A stretch of DNA of 39,849 nucleotides from a virus: positions 1-39,849 of IMG/VR virus record IMGVR_UViG_3300044962_000013, one strand, 5' to 3'. Position numbers and translations under genes: made by a program. Below are positions 24,249 to 31,445 of this stretch, in pieces (positions within the stretch are counted from its first letter, which is position 1; the number at the start of each line of letters is the position of its first letter). The notes under the pieces were generated by a model. It did no database searches. It was not told the DNA's origin and saw only the letters and a list, made by a program, of their open reading frames with translations.

Positions 24249-24418
24249 TGGTCCTTCACTCTCTGTGATGTGAGGTGGTGGTAGCCGCAGGAGTCGCATC
24301 TGTAGCAGCGGAGCGGGGCCTTACGGGCGGCGCGGCTGGTCCGCGCGTCGTGCGCCGACAGGTACTTGATCTTCTGCGGCGTGTGCTCGCAGACCGGCCG
24401 CCGCTCCACGGTGGTCAT
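24245..24418 (-). CDS. Zinc-ribbon protein common in actinophages
   Basis: A 57-residue basic product with CEHTPQKIKYLS and CYRCDSCGYHHLTSQ, giving a CxnC plus CxxC zinc ribbon. The CDSCGYHHLT-type ending is a recurring actinophage and actinobacterial motif. ATG 24418 overlaps the preceding stop (ATGA). Likely a small nucleic-acid- or protein-binding factor. Confidence 0.7.
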   Translation of the reverse strand: MTTVERRPVCEHTPQKIKYLSAHDARTSRAARKAPLRCYRCDSCGYHHLTSQRVKDQ

Positions 24419-24885
24419 TCGCCGTCGGGGAACAGGCGGCCGGGAAACGCCTCGGTCATGTCGTGGTAGGCGAGCGTGCCGTCGCCGAACAGCTGCTCGT
24501 GCGTGAACAGCTCTTGCGTGTCGTCCATCAGCGCGTGGCGGCCGGGGCGCCGTTCGGTGAGCACGTCCGCGACCTTGCGGCCGTCCGCCCAGATCTCGGC
24601 CGTGTGTTCGGCGAGCACGTCCGCGGTGAGCGAGTCCGCCAGCGCGTCGATGTCGTCGCGATGCAGCTCCTCCCGGGCGATGCGCGCCATGGCCTCGCGG
24701 GCGTCCTTGATGGCCTGCTCGGCCACCCACAGCCACAGCACGACCAGGACGCCCACGCCGAGCCCGACGGCCGCCTGAGCGACGGCCCCCCAGCGCAGCG
24801 CTTGCGAGACGCCCGTGGCGACCCACAGGACGAACACGATGGTCACGAGCTTGGTGGCGGCGTAGAGGTAACGATGGAGTTTCAC
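24415..24885 (-). CDS. Two-helix membrane protein with cytoplasmic domain
   Basis: A 156-residue product. Two membrane helices lie at about 11-30 (KLVTIVFVLWVATGVSQAL) and 36-54. An acidic helical soluble domain of about 95 residues follows (AREELHRDDIDALADSL) with the end AYHDMTEAFPGRLFPDGE. GTG 24885 follows AAAGG and the recurrent GACCAGTG word. A membrane-linked host-takeover or exclusion role is possible, but nothing specific is recognised. Confidence 0.6.
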   Translation of the reverse strand: MKLHRYLYAATKLVTIVFVLWVATGVSQALRWGAVAQAAVGLGVGVLVVLWLWVAEQAIKDAREAMARIAREELHRDDIDALADSLTADVLAEHTAEIWADGRKVADVLTERRPGRHALMDDTQELFTHEQLFGDGTLAYHDMTEAFPGRLFPDGE

Positions 24886-24898
24886 TGGTCTGAACCTT

Positions 24899-25336
24899 TC
24901 AGTTGTACGGGTAGAACCCGGTGGCGGAGTAGGTCACGTTCGCGTTGTACTGCGGGCAGAGCATCCCCGTGGCCGAGGACATGATCGTGTGGCTTTCGAG
25001 CGGGGAGAAGCCGCTGGACACGCCCGCCAGCAGCACGGCGTGCGGGTCGGCGCCGCGGGCCCACGCGGCACAGGTGGAGTCGGCCAGCCCGAGCAGCGTC
25101 GCGTCATCCACGCTGAACAGGCGCGGCACCACCGAGCGCAGCATCTCCGGGACGGCGGCGCGGCTCACGCCCGAGGGGGCGGTACCGGCCATCGGCCCGG
25201 CCCGGCCCGGCGCCGTGACGCTCGACCAGGTGGTGGGCGGGGCGGCCACGGGGGCCGAGGCGCTGGAGCAGCCGGTGAGCACGACGGCGAGAACCAGCGC
25301 GGCCCCGGCCCACCAGGCGTAATAACCTCTGAACAT
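24899..25336 (-). CDS. Lipoprotein with DUF732-like domain
   Basis: A 145-residue secreted lipoprotein. A signal peptide (AALVLAVVLTGC) ends at a lipobox cysteine, Cys23. A Pro/Ala-rich linker follows, then a domain from about residue 75 (DDATLLGLADSTCAAW, FSPLESHTIMSSATGMLCPQ) with the two cysteines and layout of DUF732, a mycobacterial-type secreted domain. ATG 25336 was preferred over TTG 25342 because AAGGG is at better distance. Phage lipoproteins made early often block superinfection; that role is inferred. Confidence 0.75.
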   Translation of the reverse strand: MFRGYYAWWAGAALVLAVVLTGCSSASAPVAAPPTTWSSVTAPGRAGPMAGTAPSGVSRAAVPEMLRSVVPRLFSVDDATLLGLADSTCAAWARGADPHAVLLAGVSSGFSPLESHTIMSSATGMLCPQYNANVTYSATGFYPYN

Positions 25337-25338
25337 GA

Positions 25339-25455
25339 TCAACCCTTCTCGAGACTTCGGTGCCAGCGCACCAAGGCGGTGATGACGGTGGCCGCGAGCA
25401 CGGTCTCCGGGCGGAGCAGCAGCAGATACAGGATGAACCCGGCGGCGCCGATCAC
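25339..25455 (-). CDS. Very small single-helix membrane protein
   Basis: A 38-residue product starting GTG 25455 (GTGA overlap with the previous gene). Residues about 3-24 (GAAGFILYLLLLRPETVLAA) form a helix and the end is basic (VRWHRSLEKG). Supported by the overlap pattern of its neighbours; function unknown. Confidence 0.5.
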   Translation of the reverse strand: MIGAAGFILYLLLLRPETVLAATVITALVRWHRSLEKG

Positions 25456-25613
25456 GAGCCCTCTTCGGGTTCGTACAGCGGCTCCCAGCCGATCGGGACC
25501 ATGTCGAGATCGCCGAGCTGTTCGAACCGGGCGTCGACTTCGGTCAGGACGTCCCCCTCGAACTGGACGGCCATGCGGCGCCGGTCCGGCGAGATCCAGA
25601 CTCCGGTGATCAT
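25452..25613 (-). CDS. Small acidic protein
   Basis: A 53-residue product beginning MITGVWISPDRRRMAVQF and ending with an acidic tail (YEPEEGS). Beta-rich with a short helix; no family is recognised. ATG 25613 overlaps the preceding stop (ATGA) and its stop overlaps the next start (GTGA). Confidence 0.55.
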   Translation of the reverse strand: MITGVWISPDRRRMAVQFEGDVLTEVDARFEQLGDLDMVPIGWEPLYEPEEGS

Positions 25614-25708
25614 CGGTGAGACCTCCAGACGACGGTGGCGAGGTGGCCGACCAGCCAGACGGCCGTGACGGCGGCGGAGAAGAAACAGGCAACGGCCAGG
25701 TTGGTCAC
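25610..25708 (-). CDS. Very small membrane protein (32 residues)
   Basis: A product of 32 residues, mostly one helix (AVACFFSAAVTAVWLVGHLA) with a basic end. GTG 25708 overlaps the previous stop and its stop overlaps the next ATG. The exact overlaps on both sides are the main support. Confidence 0.45.
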   Translation of the reverse strand: MTNLAVACFFSAAVTAVWLVGHLATVVWRSHR

Positions 25709-26091
25709 TTGTACTCCCGCTTGAACTTCTCGATGACCAGCTCGGCCATGCCGTCCTCGTCGTCGACCAGCGCGGTGACCTCGGCAACGGCGCTCGCCAT
25801 GGCCTGGCGGTGGTTGCAGTCGGCGCGGCGGGCAGCCTCGTAACGCTCGGCCAGCGCCTCGCGGACCGCGGCCATGAACCCCTTCACCGAGAACGCCTCG
25901 ATCGGCCACGGGTTGACCGTGCCGTGCTCGGCGCAGACCACTTTGTGGTAGGCCGCGCGCTGGCCGTTGATCGTGGCCCACTCGTCGGAGAACCCGGTCA
26001 CCGCGCCCTTGCAGACGTAGCAGGTCCAGCTGGCCACGGTGGCCATGTCGTCGGTGGTCATCTGGCGGAGGGAGATGCGCGTTTCGTTCAT
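25705..26091 (-). CDS. Zinc-motif protein at promoter copy 4
   Basis: A 128-residue product. CYVCKGAVTG and CAEHGTVNPW form a C-x2-C...C-x2-H zinc site near residues 27-62; a helical C-terminal half ends in EKFKREYK. ATG 26091 was chosen because the preceding residues would lie across promoter copy 4. GAGGGA lies about 10 bases upstream, but a transcript could also start at or very near the ATG. Confidence 0.6.
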   Translation of the reverse strand: MNETRISLRQMTTDDMATVASWTCYVCKGAVTGFSDEWATINGQRAAYHKVVCAEHGTVNPWPIEAFSVKGFMAAVREALAERYEAARRADCNHRQAMASAVAEVTALVDDEDGMAELVIEKFKREYK

Positions 26092-26097
26092 GGGAGT

Positions 26098-26127
26098 AGC
26101 TTCCCTCATGAATGCCGGGTGTGTCAA
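26098..26127 (-). promoter_or_regulatory. Leftward promoter/operator copy 4
   Basis: On the minus strand TAGGCACACTTGACACACCCGGCA matches copies 3 and 5 closely. TTGACA covers 26127-26122. The best -10 is only GAAGCT at 18 bases (26103-26098), so this copy may act as an operator or a weak promoter. Confidence 0.6.
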
Positions 26128-26157
26128 GTGTGCCTACTTATAGGTCACCCGGATGGG

Positions 26158-26802
26158 CTACCCGGCGTCCGGTAGAGCGGCTAGCGCCTCGGCCGCCCTG
26201 GTCGGGCTGGCGCGCACGAGATCCCGCGTGCGCTGGGGCGGCGGCGCGGTGCCGTTGCGCAGGGCCGAGCGGTACGCCTGGTGCCAGCGCTTGGTGAAGT
26301 AGGCGCCGCCGTACACGCCTTCCCGGCGCCACCGGAGCGCGTCCTCCAAGCAGGCCGTGCGTACCGGGCACTCCGCGCAGATCTCCATCGCCCGGGTCGT
26401 CTCGCGGCTGAGCTGCCCCGTGGTCGCGCCGCCGACCAGCCGGCCGCCGCGCTCCATCGGGTCGAACCAGTCGGCCATCTCCGGCGAGCACGCGGCGGCG
26501 TTCAGCACGTCCACCGGCGGCAGCCCGACGAACAGGTAGCTCATGTCCTTGGGGCCCTCGTGCGTCTCGGCGGCGCACGCTCCGCACGCCCGGACGCCGG
26601 GGCTCTTCGGGTGCAGCCCGGCCTTGCACAGCTCGGGCCCGCGCACCGCCGCCCAGCACGCCCGGCACCGGTGCACGCCTTGGGTGCGGGAGACGGAGTC
26701 TGGGAGCGTGAGGTCATGGCCGAACGGGCAGAGCCCCGAGCGGACGACGGCGATGCCGATCGTGGGCATGTCGACGAGCTTGATCGCGTATCTGGTGGTC
26801 AC
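26158..26802 (-). CDS. WhiB-family regulator with N-terminal zinc knuckles
   Basis: A 214-residue protein. The C-terminal half has the WhiB iron-sulphur pattern Cys105, Cys142, Cys145, Cys151 (AACSPEMADWF, ICAECPVRTAC) followed by GVYGGAYF, the variant of the usual glycine-rich turn, and a basic tail likely to touch DNA. The N-terminal 100 residues hold two zinc-ribbon-like units: CPFGH...CRAC and CKAGLH...CGAC. Most phage WhiB proteins lack such an extension. GTG 26802 overlaps the previous stop. It probably adjusts host sigma-factor activity. Confidence 0.85.
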   Translation of the reverse strand: MTTRYAIKLVDMPTIGIAVVRSGLCPFGHDLTLPDSVSRTQGVHRCRACWAAVRGPELCKAGLHPKSPGVRACGACAAETHEGPKDMSYLFVGLPPVDVLNAAACSPEMADWFDPMERGGRLVGGATTGQLSRETTRAMEICAECPVRTACLEDALRWRREGVYGGAYFTKRWHQAYRSALRNGTAPPPQRTRDLVRASPTRAAEALAALPDAG

Positions 26803-27257
26803 TGGTCTGCCTCCTGGTACCGGCGGCCCAACGGGTCGGGACAGCCGTAGTGCTTGACGAGGGTGTAGAGCGCGTGGCGGCACGCGTCACGGGTGTGCGG
26901 AAGGCCGCGGGTGGGCGCGAGGCCGGCGGCGGCGAGCCGCTTGTTGGTGGCCCAGCGCTTCACCTCGCTGGCCGTGGCGCGGTTCGTGCGAACGCCCAGG
27001 ACCGCCAAGGCGCCGATGATGCTGCGGGCCTTCTCCCCCGCGGTGGCCGAGGAGCTGCGCCCGGCCCGTCGGCTCACCACGAACCGCTCCACGGCCAGCG
27101 ACACGCCCGTCGGGCACAGGGCGTCCACCTGGGCCACCACCACGTCGGCCGCGCCGGTGAGCCCGGCATGCTCGACCAGCCGGTAGCGGCCGTCCTCGAA
27201 CCGCACGAGCGCCACGCCGGTGGTGCCACCGGGGTCGACCCCGAGCACGGCGGTCAC
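26799..27257 (-). CDS. RuvC-like Holliday junction resolvase
   Basis: A 152-residue RNase H-fold nuclease. VLGVDPGGTTG supplies the first catalytic Asp (residue 8), LAVERFV the Glu, and HTRDACRHALY the last Asp, with a helical segment in between. Such phage resolvases clear branched DNA before packaging or recombination. It overlaps its neighbours by GTGA and ATGA, within the replication-linked part of the block. Confidence 0.85.
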   Translation of the reverse strand: MTAVLGVDPGGTTGVALVRFEDGRYRLVEHAGLTGAADVVVAQVDALCPTGVSLAVERFVVSRRAGRSSSATAGEKARSIIGALAVLGVRTNRATASEVKRWATNKRLAAAGLAPTRGLPHTRDACRHALYTLVKHYGCPDPLGRRYQEADQ

Positions 27258-27625
27258 GATCGGCCCCGGTGCGCGTGGTTCCCGTAGTGGCCGATCGGTT
27301 TCGTGCAGTGGTATCGGGCCAGGTCATTCCAGAACATGTGGCCGCACTGCTCCACCGTCGGATCGGGCACTCGCGCCGTGCGGGTCACCGGCGCGTTGAG
27401 GTCGTACGTGGCGTGGGCCGTGCGCAGCATCCGCGGTGCGTCCTGGAGCGGGTCCGCGGGGGCGGCCGGGCGGTTGGCGAACGGCTGCTCATCCGGGAGC
27501 GACCACACCACCAGACCGCCATCGGTGACGTCGACGTGCACGCGGCCGGGGTGCCCCTTGATCATGTAGCAGACCCGGCCCGCGTTGCCGGTGAGCTGGC
27601 ACGCGTGCTTGCTGTGGCCGGTCAT
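27254..27625 (-). CDS. Protein with two Cys/His knuckle motifs
   Basis: A 123-residue product. HACQLTGNAGRVCYMIKGHPG near the start and CGHMFWNDLARYHCTKPIGH at the end are similar C-xn-C-xn-H units, suggesting two zinc sites. The middle is Pro/Ala-rich. ATG 27625 overlaps the methyltransferase stop. No family is recognised. Confidence 0.6.
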   Translation of the reverse strand: MTGHSKHACQLTGNAGRVCYMIKGHPGRVHVDVTDGGLVVWSLPDEQPFANRPAAPADPLQDAPRMLRTAHATYDLNAPVTRTARVPDPTVEQCGHMFWNDLARYHCTKPIGHYGNHAHRGRS

Positions 27626-28311
27626 GCCGCGCACTCCACGCCGAGGTGGGCGAGCATCTGAGCGCCGAGCAGTTCACCGTAGGCGGGGGGCACGCACTCG
27701 CGGATGCCGTCCCGGCTCATCCACGGCACGCCCAAGTCCTCGCGCGCGGCGGCCGGACCGTGGAAGTTGCCCACGTACTGACGTAGCTCGCCATCCACGA
27801 ACGGACGGCCCATCTTGGTCTTCGGCATGTCGCGGTGGTCCTCGCGCGCCTGAGACCCCGGGGTCGGGTGCTGCGGAGCGGCGAGCGTGAAGCCGTCTGT
27901 CTCGAACAGCCGGTGGCGGTCCGTCTTCAGCCCGAACATCAGGCCACAGAGCAGCACCGGATCGTCCAGTTCGGCACGAGCGCCTTCTACGTTCTCGATC
28001 CACCACGGCAGCTCGGACGTGGCCAGCAGCTCACGAAACGGGGCGATGAGCTTCGGGTGCTCGCGTCCCTGGATCACCTGGGCAGCGCTGTAGCCCTGGC
28101 ACGGCGGCGAGCCGCCCACGACGTCCGGATCGACCTCGGCCATCACGGCGGCGAAGTCTGCGATGGCGTCCGCCTGCACGAACTCGAACGGGTAGTTCGG
28201 CTGGGGGTCGATGTCCGACCCGATCACCCGGAACCCCGCGGCGGCGAGCCCAGCCGAGAGACCGCCCTGGCAGCAGAAGAAGTCCAGGGCGACCGGTCGC
28301 GTGTCTGTCAT
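27622..28311 (-). CDS. DNA (cytosine-5)-methyltransferase
   Basis: A 229-residue enzyme that transfers a methyl group from SAM to C5 of cytosine in DNA. Motif I is DFFCCQGGLSAGL; motif IV is SPPCQGYS with nucleophile Cys71; motif VI is WWIENVEG; motif VIII region TDRHRLFET; the end PAYGELLGAQML corresponds to motif X. The target-recognition region is short, as in compact phage enzymes. No restriction enzyme gene is adjacent, so it is likely an orphan that protects phage DNA. ATG 28311 overlaps the previous stop. Confidence 0.88.
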   Translation of the reverse strand: MTDTRPVALDFFCCQGGLSAGLAAAGFRVIGSDIDPQPNYPFEFVQADAIADFAAVMAEVDPDVVGGSPPCQGYSAAQVIQGREHPKLIAPFRELLATSELPWWIENVEGARAELDDPVLLCGLMFGLKTDRHRLFETDGFTLAAPQHPTPGSQAREDHRDMPKTKMGRPFVDGELRQYVGNFHGPAAAREDLGVPWMSRDGIRECVPPAYGELLGAQMLAHLGVECAA

Positions 28312-28505
28312 CGGGTTACCTGACTGATCGGGCAACGGGTCGGCAGACCCGCGCAATCGGGGGAGCAGGAGCGAACGACGGAAGCGATCAGGCCCAGCAC
28401 GAACAGCACCGTCACGACGGCGACGCGGAGGGAGTAGTTCGGGCCGCGGTAGGGCTTGCGCCCCACCACGATGCGGTGCTTGTGCGGGGTACCGTCTCTG
28501 GTCAT
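28308..28505 (-). CDS. Single-helix membrane protein, probably leaderless
   Basis: A 65-residue product with a basic N-terminus (RKPYRGPNYSLR), a membrane helix at about 25-45 (VAVVTVLFVLGLIASVV) and a cysteine-containing end (RSCSPDCAGLPTRC). The -10 of promoter copy 3 ends 7 bases before the ATG, so the transcript is expected to begin at the start codon. No ribosome binding site is visible, which agrees. Confidence 0.6.
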   Translation of the reverse strand: MTRDGTPHKHRIVVGRKPYRGPNYSLRVAVVTVLFVLGLIASVVRSCSPDCAGLPTRCPISQVTR

Positions 28506-28511
28506 ACCGCG

Positions 28512-28541
28512 ACGGTACGCGTGATCTTCCTAGTGTGTCAA
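28512..28541 (-). promoter_or_regulatory. Leftward promoter/operator copy 3 (TTGACA-18-TACCGT)
   Basis: TTGACA (28541-28536 on the minus strand), 18 bases, TACCGT (28517-28512). The words TTAGGCACAC and CACACTAGG flank the -35 as in copies 1 and 4; 18 bases are identical with copy 1. It begins 7 bases after the helicase stop. Confidence 0.75.
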
Positions 28542-28547
28542 GTGTGC

Positions 28548-30323
28548 CTAAGTCACAGGCTCATCACTGCCGCGCCCGCCGAGGCACTGCGCCGCGATCC
28601 GCGGGTCTTGCAGCAGCTCGGCCAGCGCCTCGGACTTCCCGCGCAGCACCGAACGCACCTGCGAGTCGATGGTGTCGACGGCGACGATGTCCACGATCTC
28701 GATGGACTCGTGAATCTCCGAGCCAATGCGGTGCGCGCGGTCCTCGGCCTGGCTGGCCTCCACGAACGACCACGGCCGCTGCACGAAGCACACCGTGGAC
28801 GCCGCGGTGAGCGTCAGGCCCACGCCGCCGGCCTGCGTGGTGGCGCACAGCACGTCCAGCTCGCCGGCCTGGAACGCGTCCACGGCCGCGGTGCGCTCGG
28901 CCGGGCTCTGGCCGCCGATGACGTAGCCGACGCGGTAGCCCTCCTTTGCCGCCCGCTCCCCGCACAACACCATCAGCTGACGCGACGGCGCGAACGCGAG
29001 CACTTGCGTGCCCGGCCGTTCGTCCAGCACGTCCATGAACTCGTCGACTTTCCAGCTCGGCTCACGCAGATGCACGTGCACCCGCTCGCGCTCCTCCGGG
29101 CCGTACTCGGTGTCCACCATCTCCGTGGTGGTCGTGACGTCGGCCGACGCGCACGCCAGCTGGAGCAGCCGGAGGAGCTGCGTCATGACGTTCATGGCGG
29201 GCATCTCGTCGCCGTTGTCCATCTCGGCGATCATGTCGTCACGCATCGAGTTGTACGCCTTGCGCGCGCCCGCGGGCAGCGTCACGCGGCGCACCGAGTA
29301 GACCTTCGGGGGCAGCTCGGCGAGCACGTCCGCCTTGGCCAGGTGCCGGTACTGCCCGGCCAGGCTCGCGCGGAACTCGGGCTCGGCGTCGACGTTGATC
29401 CCGAGCACGGTGTCCGAGTAGTCGCCCGGTACCGAGTCGAGGTAGCGCGCGAGGAACCGTTCCCGGCTCGGGTACGCCGCCGGGCTCATCGCGCGCAGGA
29501 TCGGATGCAGGTCACCGGTGTGGTGGGTGATGGGTGTCCCGGACAGCGGGATCACCACGTCCGCCTTGTGGCACAGCTTGGTCACGGCCTTGGTGCGGAC
29601 GGCGTTCGGGTTCTTCACCCAGTGGCACTCGTCCACCACCACGGCGCCGGGGTCCAGGCCGAACAGCGGCGCGTGCTTGTCGTGCGGGTCGGCGTCCTTC
29701 GCTACGGTGCCGTAGCCCACCACGTAGACGTCCCAATGCCCGCGGGTCTGGAGCAGCCGGCGGCGCGCTATCGCCGACCCGCGCCACGCCTTGGCCCGGA
29801 AGTCCGTCCAGGTGTGCGCCTCCCGCACCCAGTTGTCCACCACGCTGTTCGGCGCGATCACCAGGATCGGGCGGTCCGCGGGCAGCGTGCCGTCCGCGCG
29901 CAGCTGCATCAGGCCGAGCAGGGTGGTGAGGGTCTTGCCGGTGCCGGGGTCGTCGCAGATCAGGGCCGAGCCGACGGCGGCGATCATCCGGGCGCCGTCC
30001 TCCTGGTAGCTCCGGGGGCGGCCGGGCGCGCCGGCGTTGGCCTCCACCGTGAGCGGCGCCAGGTCGATCCGGCGCCGTGTCTGCGCGAGCATCCACGCTT
30101 GCAGCCGCGGGCCTGGTACCCACGCCGGTCCGAGGCTGGCGAGCTGCACGACCGTGGCCCAGTGCACGGGCGCCTGGAGCCCGCCCGGCGGATCGGTGGG
30201 GCCGAAGTGCGGCGTCATCAGCTGCAAGTAGCCGATGGCCTTCTCGATGTTGCCCGCGCCGAACAGGATCAACGTCGCGCCGTCGGCGTGCAGCTCCCCG
30301 TGGATGGCGAAGTCGAGCGCCAC
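28548..30323 (-). CDS. SNF2/DEAD-box type helicase
   Basis: A 591-residue superfamily 2 helicase/translocase. Walker A is DDPGTGKT (residues 124-131), Walker B VVVDECHW, motif III SGTPITHH. In the second half LCATTQAGGVGLTLT and EDRAHRIG (motifs V and VI) show the SNF2-like type. The first about 100 residues form an accessory domain. GTG 30323 has AGGAGG 6 bases upstream. It likely remodels or unwinds replication intermediates together with the Cas4-like nuclease and SSB-like protein encoded before it. Confidence 0.9.
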   Translation of the reverse strand: MALDFAIHGELHADGATLILFGAGNIEKAIGYLQLMTPHFGPTDPPGGLQAPVHWATVVQLASLGPAWVPGPRLQAWMLAQTRRRIDLAPLTVEANAGAPGRPRSYQEDGARMIAAVGSALICDDPGTGKTLTTLLGLMQLRADGTLPADRPILVIAPNSVVDNWVREAHTWTDFRAKAWRGSAIARRRLLQTRGHWDVYVVGYGTVAKDADPHDKHAPLFGLDPGAVVVDECHWVKNPNAVRTKAVTKLCHKADVVIPLSGTPITHHTGDLHPILRAMSPAAYPSRERFLARYLDSVPGDYSDTVLGINVDAEPEFRASLAGQYRHLAKADVLAELPPKVYSVRRVTLPAGARKAYNSMRDDMIAEMDNGDEMPAMNVMTQLLRLLQLACASADVTTTTEMVDTEYGPEERERVHVHLREPSWKVDEFMDVLDERPGTQVLAFAPSRQLMVLCGERAAKEGYRVGYVIGGQSPAERTAAVDAFQAGELDVLCATTQAGGVGLTLTAASTVCFVQRPWSFVEASQAEDRAHRIGSEIHESIEIVDIVAVDTIDSQVRSVLRGKSEALAELLQDPRIAAQCLGGRGSDEPVT

Positions 30324-30346
30324 TGTTCCTCCTGGTCAAAGGGAAA

Positions 30347-30384
30347 CGGGCGGCCCGACGGGTGTTCCCGCGCCGAGCCGCCCG
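30347..30384 (-). terminator. Attenuator-like hairpin before the helicase gene
   Basis: CGGGCGGC (30347-30354) and GCCGCCCG (30377-30384) pair around an inner GGG/CCC stem in the 71-base gap. Read leftward it is followed by TTTCCCTTT, a partial U run. It could reduce transcription past the SSB-like gene. Confidence 0.55.
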
Positions 30385-30394
30385 CGTCACGGGG

Positions 30395-31222
30395 TTACTG
30401 CTGTGCGCCACCGAGCATGTTCTGGAACTGCGCGGCGGCTTCGGGGGACAGGCCGGGAGCGGCCACGGGCGCGGGGGCCGACTGGATCGGCGCCGCCTGC
30501 GCGACGGGCTGAACCGGGGCCTGCGGCTGAGGGACAGGCGCCTGCGCCACCGGCGCCGCGGGGGCGGCCGGAGCGGTGGGCTGGGGCACTACCGCGCCCT
30601 GCGGACGGGCGTACTGGACGTCCAGGACGTTGCGCACGGCCGAGGAGCTCGGCACCTGCTCCCGGCGGACGAACTGCACGCGCAGCATGCCGCCGCCTTC
30701 CGGGAAGCCGCTGGCCACGCCCGCCGCCTGCACGGCCGCGGTGAGCACGTCGCGGTTCTTGCCCTTGACCTCCCATACCGCGTCGGAGCCATCGGCGTTG
30801 ACCAGCGGGATGGTGAGCGCCTTCTCCTGGGAGATGGAGCCGTCCTGGCGGCGGATCGGCTGACCCTTGAACGTCACCTGGGCGACGTCGGTGTCCCGGA
30901 GGTCACGCGCCACCATGCCGATGTTGACGTGCCCCTCCTGCGGGAACTTCCAGTACGCGGTCCCGGCCGAGCGCTGCGCCAGGTAGCCGTCCAGCGTGCC
31001 GCCCGCGGGGGTGAACTGGGGTTCGGCCGGAGGCGCGTACTGCGGCTGGGCGTACGCCTGCATCGGCGGGGCGTAGGCGGGTGCCGGGGGCGCGTACTGC
31101 TGGGGCGGGAGCTGGCCCGGGGGGAACTGCGGCGCGTACGCGGGGTTCGGGTACTGGGCCGGAGGCTGGGGGGCAGGCGCGGGGGCCTGGCCCCACCCGG
31201 CCGGGAACTGGGGTGCGGTCAT
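30395..31222 (-). CDS. Probable ssDNA-binding protein with disordered flanks
   Basis: A 275-residue protein. A central domain of about 130 residues (HVNIGMVARDLRDTDVAQV, QEKALTIPLVNADGS, NVLDVQYARPQGA) has the strand pattern of OB-like domains found in actinophage proteins near replication genes. The N-terminal 75 residues are Pro/Gln/Ala/Tyr-rich and the C-terminal 75 are Pro/Ala/Val/Gln-rich, both disordered. It lies between a helicase and a Cas4-like nuclease. A single-strand binding role is inferred from context, not from a specific motif. Confidence 0.6.
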   Translation of the reverse strand: MTAPQFPAGWGQAPAPAPQPPAQYPNPAYAPQFPPGQLPPQQYAPPAPAYAPPMQAYAQPQYAPPAEPQFTPAGGTLDGYLAQRSAGTAYWKFPQEGHVNIGMVARDLRDTDVAQVTFKGQPIRRQDGSISQEKALTIPLVNADGSDAVWEVKGKNRDVLTAAVQAAGVASGFPEGGGMLRVQFVRREQVPSSSAVRNVLDVQYARPQGAVVPQPTAPAAPAAPVAQAPVPQPQAPVQPVAQAAPIQSAPAPVAAPGLSPEAAAQFQNMLGGAQQ

Positions 31223-31410
31223 GGTGAGCGTGTCCTGTCTGTGAGCGAATCGTTGCGTTCTGCGTGTGCGTTGAGCGGGCGGAGCTACAGGCGTCCGGCC
31301 TGCCCGGTTTTGGAATGGGCCTCGCGGCCAGCCCCGCCCTGTGCCCCACTCGCTTACCCATCAGCACGCGACCGTGAATCGAGGCCCGAGTTGACCGGGG
31401 GTCTGTGGGA
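31223..31410 (-). other. Untranslated leader from promoter copy 2
   Basis: About 190 bases between the likely transcription start near 31411 and the ATG at 31222. No open frame with a ribosome binding site is seen. The plus strand has alternating GCGTT words (31250-31275). The leader is unusually long for this compact block, so it may hold a regulatory RNA structure, but none is recognised. Confidence 0.4.
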
Positions 31411-31417
31411 CGTGTCC

Positions 31418-31445
31418 AGTATGACAGGTGTGCCAGCTATGTCAA
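31418..31445 (-). promoter_or_regulatory. Leftward promoter/operator copy 2 (TTGACA-16-CATACT)
   Basis: TTGACA (31445-31440), 16 bases, CATACT (31423-31418). It overlaps the stop codon of the Cas4-like gene. The spacer word TAGCTGGCAC resembles the others, but the upstream AGGCACAC is missing here. Confidence 0.65.
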
